64,000 bases of DNA, from assembly GCA_030323885.1 (NCBI GenBank), contig CM059198.1:55044417-55108416 (forward strand), given 5' to 3'. A model generated the notes under the pieces. That model saw nothing but the letters and a program-made list of their open reading frames with translations. It ran no database searches and was not told the DNA's origin. A program made the position numbers and the translations under genes. The stretch comes from Branchipolynoe longqiensis (taxonomy: Eukaryota > Annelida > Polychaeta > Phyllodocida > Polynoidae). Shown here piece after piece: positions 10,692 through 24,600 of this stretch. Each line of letters starts with the position of its first letter. The first letter of the stretch is position 1.

Positions 10692-11115
10692 TAATAGCGA
10701 AATTCCGAACGGTAGACAGGAAGTGTGAACACTTATTTGTCTCTCATTTTTGCTTGAGTGCAAGTAAATATGCAACACAAGGAATAATTAGTAACATGTG
10801 GTGAATAAGGGGTCAAATTTCCATGGATCATCAACCCATGCTTTTTCTAATCTGTTCTTGAATGAATTTATTGACTCGGCATCAATAACATTTTGTGAGA
10901 GACTGTTCCATATATTTATGATCCTGTTTGAGAAACTGTGTTCCCTTAACTTTGAAATGGCTCTGGGTTTTACTAGTTTGAGAGTATGGCCCCGACTGCC
11001 TTCTCTTTTATTCAAGGTGAAAAATTGGTTCATATCTATTTTATCAAAACCTTTCATAATTTTAAATACTCCAATTATGTCACTTCTTTTCCTTCTGTAG
11101 GAAAGGGTAGGAAGT
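10692..11115 (-). pseudogene. 3' end of a LINE (CR1/L2/Jockey-like RT C-terminus) with 3' UTR
   Basis: On the minus strand the frame reads RRKRSDIIGVFKI, then FTLNKREGSRGHTLKL, then FSNRIINIWNSL and SFKNRLEKAW, ending in a stop at 10788. This is the conserved tail of the RT region in CR1/L2/Jockey-like LINEs. About 95 nt of 3' UTR follow, including CACTTCCTGTCTACC and a terminal ATTTCGCTATT. The same 3' end occurs at 49646 (plus strand) and 58318 (minus strand). The copy is 5'-truncated, as is usual for LINE insertions. Confidence 0.8.
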
Positions 11116-12353
11116 AGTGGGTGAATGACAACTAAATAAGAGAAAAAACTGCTTTGGTATAAACAAACCGTTGAGATACTAGTTCCAGTGCTTATCTACG
11201 TTGGCAGAGTTGGTGAAATAGGAGAGAATGCAACAAAACCCACAAGATGGTAGCCAGAGGAAGCGCTTGACCCCCCCCCCCCCCTTGCTTTAACTATTGA
11301 TCTGCATAATTTAGTCAATTCTTCATTCAAAAATATCGGGCTATAATAAATACGCAGTATATATTTAACACAATTAGATTGCAACTTCATATAGTTATTT
11401 CCTTTACCCAGCCATCCTTTTCCTGATGGATTGTTCAGTAACCCGAGAAACAGAGCTGCAGGGGTAACTATATAGGGTTCAGAGTCAATGCTGAAAGCAA
11501 ATGCCGTATTTGTAGTTTATAAAGCAGATTAGTGAACCCTGTCAATAATAAATAATTACAAAATGCAACGTATCAGTAAGCCCTATCCCTACCTTCTTGA
11601 CAAGAAATATAAATATAAGCAACTATATTAGACGTCCTAGCAACAATATCAACATACACAATGGGTATAAAAACAACAACACATCTAGTTTGACATTGCA
11701 ATAGGACATTTATTCACACGATCAGAGAGAATACCTCGAGCACCTCTGCTATTCTACGCTATTGAGCACATTTATGCGTTTTTTTAAATATTGAAATTTT
11801 AATAACCAGATGAAAGAAATATCCCCAAATATAGGTTTGGATGATACAATTTACACAGGATGAAATGCAAACGTGTTGAACGACACCCAACATTTATATA
11901 AATTATCATCCGCAGTCTAGTGATGAAGGGAATCCTATTACGCAGCTCTCACGTGCTCAGTAGATTAACAACTAACTGTGGGAATGTTCACTGTATCTAA
12001 CTCTTGTCCTGAAATGCACAAGGCTTTGTTCAAATAAACAATCCAGTCTTTGCAACCTCCCAGAAACCTGTTTCTATTTTGGACATGACCATAATTATAG
12101 TTATTGGCTATACATTTATACACGGCTTTACACTTGACCCACGAGGTCAGATTTCATCTCGGGGTAGGGAAACTGAGGGCAGCTTTGGTAGTACTTGTTT
12201 CAGGGATATTCTCCCCAGGTTCTCTTTGCAACTGTCCACATTTTCTGAAAATGAACTGTGCATTTTTCTGACAAACTTGCTTCAGAGCGTGATCAACACA
12301 CACAAGAAAGGCCAAGCAATACCTCCCTGCCCCCCCCCCCCCCCCACCCCAAC
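11116..12353. other. Intergenic sequence downstream of the clathrin light chain gene
   Basis: AT-rich sequence with a 14-C run (11271-11284) and a 16-C run (12330-12345). No gene or shared repeat was recognised. Confidence 0.45.
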
Positions 12354-12359
12354 TTTATT
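12354..12359 (-). other. Candidate polyadenylation signal of the clathrin light chain gene
   Basis: AATAAA on the minus strand, 84 nt after the stop codon at 12443-12445. It is followed on the transcript strand by a run of 16 G (12345 down to 12330), which could act as a G-rich downstream element. It is the first canonical hexamer after the stop that I see. Confidence 0.55.
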
Positions 12360-12442
12360 CACTACTCGACTTCCGGTGGTTTAGTTCCGGTCCACCACTC
12401 CAAGTCATGTGACCACAATAGGTTAGCATATAATTGGGCATC

Positions 12443-12614
12443 TTAGCGAACTAGCGGAGTCTGCTTCAACTGTAGGAGGATGGAGCGCATGCGTGAAACA
12501 TCCTTTGAGTTACGAGCGGCTTTCGGGTTGAACTCGCAGAGACGAGTCACTCGTTCCCACTCATGACCGGGCATGGACTCGTCTCGCTCCTGGCAGAAAG
12601 CTGCTTCCGCCTCC
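12443..12614 (-). CDS. CLTA-like (Clc): Clathrin light chain exon 7 (last coding exon)
   Basis: The acceptor GATTACAG leads in phase 2 into REAEAAFCQERDESMPGHEW, then ERVTRLCEFNPKAARNSKDV and SRMRSILLQLKQTPLVR, then TAA. The C-terminal block (E-W-E-R-V, L-C-(D/E)-F-N-P-K, K-D-V-S-R-M-R-S) is the most conserved region of the family. It contributes to the trimerisation hub end of the light chain. Confidence 0.96.
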
Positions 12615-15600
12615 CTGTAATCACACAAAAGTGACACTTAGAACTCTCACCATCCAACTACACCGCAATAGACAACCACAAAAAGCAGACGCAGTCCAGC
12701 ACCACATGAACATTCATGAAATAAGATATTCACACAATATACTTGCGAAATAAGAAATTTCACATATATTCGCCAAATTAAACCAGGTAGAAGCACCTGA
12801 TATTTTTATTTTCAGTATACTTGTCAATCTATCCACAAAGCTACAAGAAACCACTCTTAACATCTAAACAGAAATCGCTCCAAAATACTTTTGACAATCA
12901 ACACATATAGGTCGTATTGGAATAAGCGCATTTTCTTCTGTTAGAGAACAGGTAATGAAGGAACAAATAGAATGTGAAAAAAGGGCATTCCTTGATAATA
13001 TTGTGAAACATAGGTAATAGAAAGTGAAATTTTCGCCGAGTTGCAAGTAATGCAGTACATTTTTGTCACCACCAAATCTGACAGAAATGTCGAAATTCAG
13101 AAGAGACCCCTCAAAATGTAACAGCACACAATCAAAGATAATGAACCAAGGCAGAAGGTGTCCTAGACAAGCTAGGTGTGGGTCCTGATGTCTGAATCTG
13201 GAGCTTCCTTCGACACTTTCACTAACCCACCCACTAATGCACCAGCCGAGCGCTGTATACAAGGTGCGCAGAGGGTTTAGTCACTTCCGTTTTTCCATTC
13301 CAGTTAAAAACAAACAAAAAAGAGAAAATAAACCCGAGTTGGAGGTTTGTCCATGGTTTAAAGTTGCATAATCCGATGAGATATTTTCAAAAACTAAAAG
13401 TCTACATCAATTTGATCATACTTAGCAACAAGCGTGCTCATAATTTAAAAACAGTTTTTTCTTTCTCCCTTTTAAGATGAAAACTCATTGACTTCGACGT
13501 GACTTAGTTAAAGTTGCAGTCCGATGAAATATAATTTTGTCAAAATTAAAACTATTTACATTTGATCCTATATATCCAACTTAGATACTGGTGTATTAGC
13601 TAATGATTTGGGACAGCATATACAGAATAACCAGTGAGTTTATAACCTCACCCCTTTGAACACTCAGTTTGAAACACCCATTATGCAGGAAGGCCATTAA
13701 TCAATTAGGCCAATCTTGTGACCTCATTAGCCTCCCCCCAACCAAGTAGGCCTACTGTGCAGGGCCATAGAGGGGAAGGGGATATGAGGTGGATGTGTGT
13801 GTATGTGTGTGTATGTGTCTGTGTGTTTCCTGACCTGACTTTACAGAGACACATACATACACAGACAGACATACACACACAGACATACATACACAGACAT
13901 CCATAGATAGGCACACACAGACAGACAGCACACACATACACAGAAACACAGATATGCACACACCCGACATACACAGACACACATACACCCAACCTGACTT
14001 GCAGAGAGAGCCACACACACACACAGACAGACACATACATACACACAGCAGAGACATACACACACAGACATACACACACATACATACACACATAGATATA
14101 CACACACACACACATACATACATACATACATATACAGACACACACATACATACATAGGCACACAGACATTACCACACATACATATACAGACACACAAACA
14201 TGCACACACCCAACATATACAGACACACATACACCCGACCTGAATTTGCAGAGAGACACACACACATACAGAGACACATAGACAGCCACACACAGACAGG
14301 CAGACACACACATACATACACAGACATTACAAAACATAAATATACACACAGACACACACATAGATAGACACACACAGACAGACATGCATAGACAGCACAC
14401 ACAGACATGCACACACCCAACATACACAGACACACATACACCCGACCTGACTTTGCAGAGAGAGACACATAGACAGACGCACACAGATAGAGGCAGACAC
14501 ACACACATACATACACACACACATACATACACCCACACCCACATACATACTCACATATATACCCACACATACAGAGAAACACACAGACAGACACACATAG
14601 ACAGACACAAGCAGATAACAGACACACATTATATTTGGTTAAAAACCCTAGTGCCATGGGGCTATGGCACTACTCCATTCCCAGAGTGTTCCCAACCCAA
14701 CCAGGAATACCTACCTACAGTCCTGTAAGGTTCCAGGTCATCTCACATCACGTGGTCACCGCGAGATGACCATCTGGGTCATAGCCACAGGACTTTTGGC
14801 AAGCTTGTCGAAATTATTTTTGGTTCTTTCAGCTCATATTACTTCAAAACTAATCATCTTTAATCAAAATCACTCCGGACTAATGATTAGTAGCTTGTAA
14901 CGATCAATTTGATATATTTATCTAAAAAATAAGACAAAAATTCAAATGCCATCGGACCATGCAACTTTAACAGCAATGGCATTTTGCTTCAATTGGTATA
15001 AATGCTCAAATTATTTTGCATGTGCACATTAAATATCTCTAAAGTTGGTCAATTATCATGAGTTACTTTGACCTAAAGTGGAGTTAAGTTCTATTATGGG
15101 CAGGGTTGCGAACATTGGAAAATAAACTGGAAGATCATAATGGTATGCAACATTGGGGATCTGGGGGTAGTCCCCCAGGAAATTTGTAAAATCTTAGATG
15201 CTCTGTGGTGCATTTTGGACACAATAATCCATAAGATTTATATAATTTTGGAAAATGGAAAATGAAAAACTTGAAGATTGGCATAAGGTGATGACGGGGA
15301 CATAAAATATTGTACAACCTTGTATAGGTATTACGAGTTCTGCTGGTACCCCGAGTTGCAGCCTCAGCTTACACGCAGTAAAAGGGGTTAGGTGCCATTC
15401 CCAGCCCTATCCTTCAGTACACTCAATACCTACTTTGCATCTATAAATAACCCTGAGGATCAAACTTGGTCGAATTATTGCCATGCATTTGTTTCTAAAG
15501 CAGATTGCAGTAGATAGTAGTAAATATTTTACATTGTGCATGTTGCTGGTAACATGAGTAATTCACGACGTTGGAGACCGTGCTAGTGTACAAGGATAAT

Positions 15601-18600
15601 TACCCTGATGCATTGCTAGTGCATTCTCGCACATCACCAATATCGTCGTAGCATCCGTATCATTATGGGTACAGAAGGTTTCATGGTAAAGCTTAACAAT
15701 GCCAGCGGGCATTCACTACTGCATCACAGGGTAGGGATCGATTTAAAATTTTAATCTGAACGGTTAAGGACCATCTTCTGTTATAAAAACCGCCCACCCA
15801 TCCGTACAAAAACGGTATATAGTTTGTGGGTCAATTGGGCTGAGTGTCTGCTTAACTTTGGGTGATCCTAAACATGAAGTTACCCGTCCTAGTGTGACTT
15901 TGACTGGTGACAAAATAATTAAGAAGAAAAATAGTTCTGCCTATAATGAATGTTAGATTATTAATTTTTTAAAGGAACTACAAGGGGCAGGGTCCCCCTA
16001 AAGCATTTGATGTAAAGTTAAAGCCAAACCCTACTATTTGAGTTTGCCGGTATCAGGAGTTTACCCGACCAAAGTTAAATTAGATAAAATATTATAAAAA
16101 TACAAATGTTAATATATCATAGACCATATGGGTATTTTGATGTTAACTGCAGCTGATAAAAATACTTGAAGCTATGTAAAAATGCCAGTATTATTGTGAA
16201 AATGTTTATTGACTTGGACAATTTTACTGTTTTGCATGTAAACACATTGCACTTGAAAGTTGATGATATGAGCTTAATGGTAAAAATAAAAAGTTTATGT
16301 GCACTATTTCGGTCTCCTGCGTCGTGAATTAGATAAAATAACACTTTAATATATGTGTATTCACCACCTCCCGCCACCTTCCACCGAGTAAGCTGAAGTG
16401 GCGACCCGTCATGTTGGGTCGCAGCTTCAGGTCAGTCATTCCTGAGGGATCAGTGGAAGTTGTAATATTCATATTGCCAACCTGACGTTCTCTCCATTCC
16501 CTAAGAAAACAACGGATTATGCAACCATCTTCGGTTCTAATTAGAAATTCATTACACCCAAATCAATAATTTATTTAAAGGTCTATTTTAAGCAAGGATG
16601 AAAGTGGTCTCCTGGAAAAAAAAGTGGAAATGCTGATATTCTCCCATAGGCTTAGCATTGTCAGGGAATCGCTGAAAATTCCCGGGAGTCGGGTTTCATA
16701 CATATTGGTATACGCTGATAGTGCTGCGCCGTTTGCATCACGTATTAGTATACGCTGCTAGTGCTGTGGCGTTTGCATCACATATCGGTATACGCTGATA
16801 GTGATGCTGCGTTAGAAGCACGTCTTAGTAGTATACTCTGATAGTGCTACGCCGTGAAGGCATTAGTAGTATACGCTGATAGTGCTGCAGCGTTTGCACC
16901 ACATATTAGTATATGCTGATGGTGCTGCAGCGTGAAACAACGTATCGGTTGGTTGGAGTTTTACATGCTGGCAACATCTAAAGTCATATCAGGACGGGCG
17001 CAACTTATTAGTATACACTTATAGCTACAGGAAAAATCCCGGAAATCCGCGAAATCGCGGAGATCTTTCATCCCTGTTTAATACTTGAAAAAGACGTATA
17101 AAGGTTAAATGAAAAGCGACAACCAATTCTAATGCACGACCCGCATTAAAGTTGCATAATCCGATGAAAACATAAGATTTGAAACAAAATCATTTTCCTA
17201 CATTTTATCCTCGTGGTGTGTATTCTTTAAACATTTGTCGCGGCATAGAATGAATACTAAGCCAATTTAATTGAACCATTACACTGCTACAAGTGATGCA
17301 TTGAAAATCGGTAGACCAAGCTCCACAGGTGGCACTGTAGTTTTGAATATGGTGCTTCCGTGTTTCGCTGCCCTTCTCGAAAACGCCTTATTATGCCCAG
17401 CATTTTGGAGTGAACAATTTAATTTGGCATCTGTTCACTTAGAGTTAATCATTTACAACGAAGGTTACTCCAAACTAAAGTAAAACAGACCAGAAAATCC
17501 ACCTAATATATAACTACAAAATCTGAGAGAAACCTAAAACCATCGGATTATGCAATTTTAAGCAAGATAATTTATGGAGTGTAAAGAAATCCACTTGGCA
17601 ATAGATTAGTCTATTGCCGGCTTTGCTTGCTTATTTAAAACACATGGCACAATGAAATATGCATAAAGATATTGGTAAATATATAAATGTGAGGTGAGAT
17701 AATTGGTGTGCTGCAACCAAAGCACAGATAACCACTGAAATAAGATTTGATTTAAATTCACTGTTCTGGTCAAACCAAACTAACTGAAAGTGGTGTCACC
17801 CAGTGGACAGATTTGCAGTCTTGTATTAAAATACCTTATTTTAACATCAAGAGTGTAATGCTATAAATACCACACCACCATCAAACATCTTTGCACTATT
17901 TTTTCCAGCTTCCCCATGCTTCTCTTTTAGTTTGTCCAAGGCCAAACAAGTCCAAAAGAGGGTAAATTATTCATCCATTGCCGAAATTTGCTGTAATTAA
18001 ATTAAGGTCATGTATCACAAATGTTGATATGCGAATGGATAACACTGTTTGTGCACTGGATTTGTAATTAAAAAGTGGGGGAATGATATTACCAGATGTT
18101 TAATTTTGTTAAATTAGATTTAGGAAAAACATGTGAAAACCAGATATCCATCCATCAGTAAGCACCCTGCATGGTTGCTTGTTGAGTTTTAAGCCCTGGC
18201 AACATCTAAGGTCATATCAGGAAGGCCACCTCCAAACACCACGAATGTAGACCACATACCAAGGGTGAAATGTACACAACTGGCCATAATTTCTTTTAAT
18301 TGAGGTGGGATTATATATAGGGGGCATTTACAATTCTCAATTAAATGTTCGTGACGCCCCCTCCCCACAGTACCTAAAATAAAAGTTATTCACCTTTCGT
18401 TTAGTTAAAGCGACTTTTAAAGTTTAATCCACCCACTCACAATATTATATATGTATAGAAAAGCATTAATTTCTTGATTTGGATGGAAAATGTTAGCTAT
18501 GGCAGCATGATCACGATAAGAGCTTTGAGACATAAAATACTCAAGTCATTTAATGGGTTAATTTATATAAATCAGATAGCCAATGAAAATCTGTTATAAA

Positions 18601-21600
18601 ACACTCCGAATTCTATGCTTAGATTTCTGAAATACCCAACATTTAACACGTACTTACACATTGAACGCATACGAGTGCTGATCATGTTTTAAATGGGACA
18701 GTATAAATAAAAAAATTCCTAAGAGCGCACACCTGCCAATAGCCCCCCCCCCCCAGCGAAATGTGATATTACTCAGTGTCAGCATCAAAGGGAACAAATA
18801 TGGCTTAAGCGAGTACAATTTCTCAGTTCTGTTTTCCTAAAATCTCTTAATTTTTTCAAACATATCCATCACTTCCATTTTATGCTAACATGTTGTTTTT
18901 TTTATGAAAAAAAGTAGGATTTGTCAAAATGCAATGTTAACTTTTCTCTTTAAACCTACACGAGGGGACACAGACCAGTTGCCCACTCATGTTGCTACGT
19001 AGATTTTATATATTTATTGAGGTGGTTTTGAATCACAGGATCCATACACATGTGAAGATATGGAATTCCCGGTTATTTGAAGGCTACTTTTGATAGGAAT
19101 TCAAGACCATCTTCATTTGGATTTCAGGAAAAAAACAATGGCGAATGGCGATTTCGGACTAATTTAGATCAGTGGGGACAGTAATGGAATTCGATTAAAA
19201 TTAATTACCCAAAATAGGTTGAATTAAGGCAAGACATTCTAGGCCCCGTACGGACCCCGGTAATGGTGATCAGTCACTGGGGTAGGTGCACAGTAAGCGA
19301 TTTCAGGGAAAAACCACATTCAAAAACTTCCATTGTCGATTGCTTGAACATGTACACCCATGCATGGGCACATTCCAGACATGCTCACCATATGTGATGC
19401 ATAAGCCATTATGCGAGTACAAAGGCGCGGAAGAAAATTGTCATATTATTGTTCTTTATAAAACTTATTAGGTTCCATACTGCGTCTGCCGCCACCGGCA
19501 CGAATCCGAACAGGGACGCTCTACTGTTTCATTCGCGCCTGAGAATTTGTTGCAGTGTGAACAATTTAACGTGTTTATTTAAAGTCTTCGATACTTCAGT
19601 AGACAATGTGTTCTATTAATTAGATAGTGGATTCCTAGTACGATAGTTAACTCCCTGAGTTACCTACATTATTTACTCTTCAGACTTGTTAGCGCTAACA
19701 TTCAGTGTCTAACTTTATATGGTTAAAACATACAAGCCTGCTTGTGCTATGTAGCAGTGGCCAGTTCTACGTAACTACCTACTATTTGTCACTTATAGAC
19801 GGGCTACCTCCAAAACATAGAATCAGTCATAACAAATAAAACGGGCAAACGTAAGCAGATTGTGAGGGGGGAAAAAAATCATCTAACAAACTAATACTGA
19901 GTATGGACTACGGCCGGTAAGGCATTACCAGCAGGGAGGACCTGCACACATCTGTAGGGATCAACTAGGTAAACAAGAACTAACACCAACCAGACACCAG
20001 CACAAAGTCGTACTAACAGGCCACCCACCAGTTCCACCAACACTCACTGACGCACATTTAATGTTAAAATTTGTCCTACTAGTCAACGATCTGGTTTTCT
20101 TAGATTACAATTTTTCTTTCAAATTATGCTACTTTAATTTCTTGAATTTATTTGTTATTACCAATTCAATGCGCATAATTATTTTTTTTTAAAGCGCTAT
20201 ATTTTATTTTGGTTGCTTATGACAAAAGATTCTTTGCTTAATTTTATTTTTTCCAAAGATTACTTGTTGCTTTGCATATTTATTAACATTTTCGCATATT
20301 TATTTATTCTTTTGCAGCACCGGAAGCAATAAAGATTAATTTTTACATATATATATTGTCTGTTCACAAGTTTATTTATTTGATAGAAATAATTGCATCT
20401 CGACTACCGAGACCACCATACTTGGAAATTGCCTAAAAATTAGCTCACAGCCACTTCAGACAACACAGTAGTCGAGAAAGATATTTCCCTTCTTCGTTCA
20501 AATTAGCTGGTATTAAAACAATGCTCAAAAGTAGGTAGTTTTGGAGAAATAAAATTAAGGGGGGAAAAAAGAAAATGGGGGGGGGGGGGACCGGCAAGTT
20601 TACATACGATTTAAAAAGCCTCTTGCGAATGACTAAATTGGCCCGGTGCCAACGTTTCTTCATACGCATGCATAATAAAAATTAATTTAATGATTAAATG
20701 GTTTAGATTATTAATATTACACGACTACTCTACCGAACACCTCAAAATTAACACCGCACATAGCGTTTAAATTTTAAGCATTAACATGACAACCAAATGT
20801 CACCATCCGGCACAGATGATTTCACTCACATATTCCAATTAATGGAAATGCAAAAAGTGATGGCACATTAGACCATACATTAAGATACACATATAACATC
20901 GAAAGCGAGGTTGGAGAAACTACAGCGTGAAGAGTAGTGGACGCGGAAGTGTTTGGTGGCTTGTTAGCTGTACAGAGCGCAGAACCTTGGGAACACAGGG
21001 AACCAAAGACTACGATAAGAAGAGAGCCACCAAGCCCGCTGAGCGGAGTGGCGCAGTGGACGCAGCACAGAGGTTCCATAGTAGCACTCACCGGTTCGCT
21101 TCGCTGCAGGCCACATTGAAACAGTCAAAGAGGTCAAACAGTAAAATCAGACTCACACACCAAACTAACGGTCAGCAGGGCCTGCCTCAGCATCTCCACC
21201 ACCACCACAAAGACTCAATGGTCACGTGACCGCAAACAGTTGGCAACTGCGCCTTCGACAGCACATAATGGCAAAGTCAATCATTTAATATATTTATACA
21301 CCACAAGGATATGCATCGATATATACAAGATATACTTCTTATATATATACAGGATTCATATCCTCTATAAGATATAAATCCAATATGATTTATATTTATA
21401 GCACTGAAGGTTAACTCTAGACATCCTTGATTCTTTCGCTGAGTGTGCAGCTTTGCTTCTATTTAATCGTTCCAGTTTCCCCTCTTATTTATTTAGATTC
21501 TTCGAGAGCTGAGACAGGCCGGTAGGAAAGAATATTCTTTGAATATTGAGCAACCCTGAAAGAAAAATTATGCAATGCCTTGAAAGCAACAGGTCTTAAT

Positions 21601-24600
21601 GAAAGTTGATACACTTTATGCATTCGCTCATTACAACTAGTCGAACATCAGAGATGGCAAAGGTCATTTGACCAATCATATTGCAATCTTGCGAAAAATG
21701 GAGGGGGGACCACATTCCACTCAATGCAGGCTGCGAGCGACTTTTGCACCGCAAACTCAATATTCAATTAATCAAGACTTTCAACGCAATTAAAGCTGAA
21801 TTTCAATACATGAAGACACAATTCATGAGTACAACTATAGGTGGAACGGTGGAGCGAATTTGCAAGACATGTTATGTGAGAAGAGATATTGGACATGCGA
21901 CAAAGATACGGTGGTCGGTGATCGGAGGGGCTAAACGAGACTAGAGGTAGAGGGGCGCGGTCAGTATTTTGGAAGCAGAAAAAGAAGAGGGGAGGGGGTG
22001 TGGAGGTGTTGAGGAGTGCCAAATAAGGAACGGTTTCTTTTAAAATACTCCTTCCTGTTTACAAAGTTAGCTAAATTTCAAAAAAGTGTTTTAATTCAGC
22101 AAAGCCAGATGCAATTGGATTCGTTCGGCTGAAAATGTGCATACACAAAGCTGGGTTGATTTTCCGCAACGAAAAGCCGCCTTCGCATGACCAGTTAATT
22201 GAATGTTAAATCCAAGTGCGGTTCGACATGAGAATTAGTAATCAGAACACTATTAGTAGAAGTTGCAGTAGCTATATATGTACATGTAAGCTTGACAGTA
22301 ATCAAGTAGTGTTTTTTGTTGTTTCCTTATTTTTTTAAAGGGGGGGGGGGCGGGAATTTGTTGTTTTTAATTTCGAGGACACAAACGCTTTCCATTTAAA
22401 TGCACGCACTTAAGAATATCAGAAGCCTAAATGTAATCAACATAACTGTTTTTCACATCCTGATGGGGAAAACAACAGATTAATATTTTGCAATAAAAGA
22501 TATCTTAGAATTATAAGAAGCCAGATATTAACTAGGATGGTCTGCTCTGTACTCTTGACAAATCTTTGCACAATATTCCAGTTTAGCTAGACATGTGTTG
22601 GGAGAGTGACAACAAGTACAAAGGCATCAGGTATTTTTTACAATTAAATACAGCATTGAATACAATATATTAGTCCATGACCAATATATTTCGAGCCACT
22701 TAAATGATACATGGCTATACACAATGCTGGCTAGTGTTTGTCAGAGAACAAAATAGACCACCCTAGTCCATATCCAGTGCATTTAAAGTCCGCCAAATAT
22801 TCAACAGCAACATCAGATTCAAACAATTCAACCACACCATATATTCCAAATGGAAAATAAACCTATAAATTTACTCTCCACCATACAATATATCCACAGA
22901 ACTTGAAAGTGTCCATTTCCATATCCTTAAAACAAAATAAATCCAGCCAAAACCCCACTGGAACACTCACAAAAAGCCCTGTAGGAGTTAGTTTCGAGTT
23001 AGGGTGTGCGGTTTCTCATATCGCATGTAACAGCACACGGATGGGCTTTGTTTCGCAAAGATTGATTTACTGCGAAGCGCACCAGGACATACCGGTTGTT
23101 TTTCTTGGCCTTCTCCTGCTGCTCCTCGCGGTGCCGGTACCAGTCCTCCAGCTCCCGCTTTGCCACTTCACGCCACTCTTCGCGCTTCACTTCTGCTTCA
23201 GCATCTACACACATAACCAACAATACACACTCAAAGAACTACTGCACACCAAGCAGCTGAGACTCAGCCTGAGATTGCTAGGTTGGCCGGAACCATTTTA
23301 ACCCATTCACATCGCCACCTACCAGATGAGCAGCACATTAGTGCCACCGCTTATTCCCCCGACTATTTCATAGAGGACGCCACCATCATGGCTATTTTTC
23401 CATAGTAAGGTCTCACATTTTCAGCTACTTGAAAAAACATAATGTAATGCATAATATATTATATGCATATCATTAATTATGTAATTATCTTGGTTTGCAA
23501 CTATTTGTTCACTGATTATTATGTTAGTTGTCTACAGGGTTGCATAAATTGTGTTTATTTTGATGGGGCAGCGCCTCAATTAAAACCAGCCGCATGTTAC
23601 TGTTAGCTGAGTGCATGTGCAGGGGATATACTGATCCTGATTGGAATCAAAGACACACAGAGAGAAAATATAAAGGGAGGTGGCATCTTTAATCTGTAAA
23701 TTAATCAAGAAAATTCAGTTTCTCTAAGGATTTTCCACAAGATGCAACAAAATTCAAGGACTTTACTAGCGCAACATAACAAACTGTCAAATTCATGGCA
23801 TCTCAAACGTTAAAAAAACCACCAAAATTCCAACAGCCAGAAGTATAAAAACGGTGTACTTTAAGGTTGCAGTCCGATGGTTATTAGCTTCTGCCATTTT
23901 CTGAGATAAATATAGTAGGTTGATTATTATAATGTACATTACTTTAGTTAACTTTTATTATAAATGGCTAACTTTTGAGATATTTGAAGTGCAAACGTGC
24001 AAAATTAATTTTGGCAAGCACACCAAAACTCTGACCCCATAGACTTATGCAGTGGCAAAGTCCTATTAAATTGCTTCAGTATTCCCTTCTATGCGGTGGC
24101 AAATGCTTAATAAGTTCACCAAAATCTGAGTTAGATATGTAGAATCAGATCTAGACAATTGTTTTGGTTTTGAAAATTTGATGTTTTCATCGGACTATGC
24201 AGCTTTAAGGTACCACACATTAATTCAGGCGAGCTTTAACGGTTCAACATGGAATTATACACGGCCTATAAAAATATCGCTTTACCTTTGACCTCGAGAT
24301 TCTCTTTCTGCTCCTCACGCCACACGCGAATCTTTTCGGGCTCCTGGATTTGCCGGTCCTGGGATGTGATGGCTGAATAGGGATCAGATGATGCCTGCTG
24401 GCAAAAAATATAATCATGTCCGATAGTAGCTGTCGTAATCATAAAACCTTCCAAATAACTTGAATAAGCCACAACATAGGGATAAATTAGTCTAATATTG
24501 TCTAGAGGAGAATCCCCAGGTTAGAGCGACATAAAATTGAGTTGCTTACAAAATATTAAGAGACAAAAAACTTGAACGAGGCGTACACAAAAACACCATA

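Noticed and set aside
12864..13262. 132-codon open frame on the minus strand, preceded by an acceptor-like TTGTATACAG
   Set aside because: Entered in the phase required by clathrin light chain exon 6 it meets a stop after a few codons. The open frame has no recognisable domain and no donor of the right phase.
13705..14657. Long Cys/Val/Tyr-rich open frames on the minus strand (up to 279 codons)
   Set aside because: They are the translation of a CA-rich minisatellite in several overlapping frames; no start context, domain or codon bias supports a gene.
16705..16940. Regular short repeats with spacers, superficially CRISPR-like
   Set aside because: The units are adjoining 39-42-bp minisatellite copies with drifting sequence inside a MITE in a eukaryotic intron; no unique spacers and no cas genes.
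20822..21229. Overlapping open frames on both strands in a locally CpG-richer part of intron 6
   Set aside because: Neither translation resembles a protein; only the 12-nt microexon candidate inside was kept, at low confidence.
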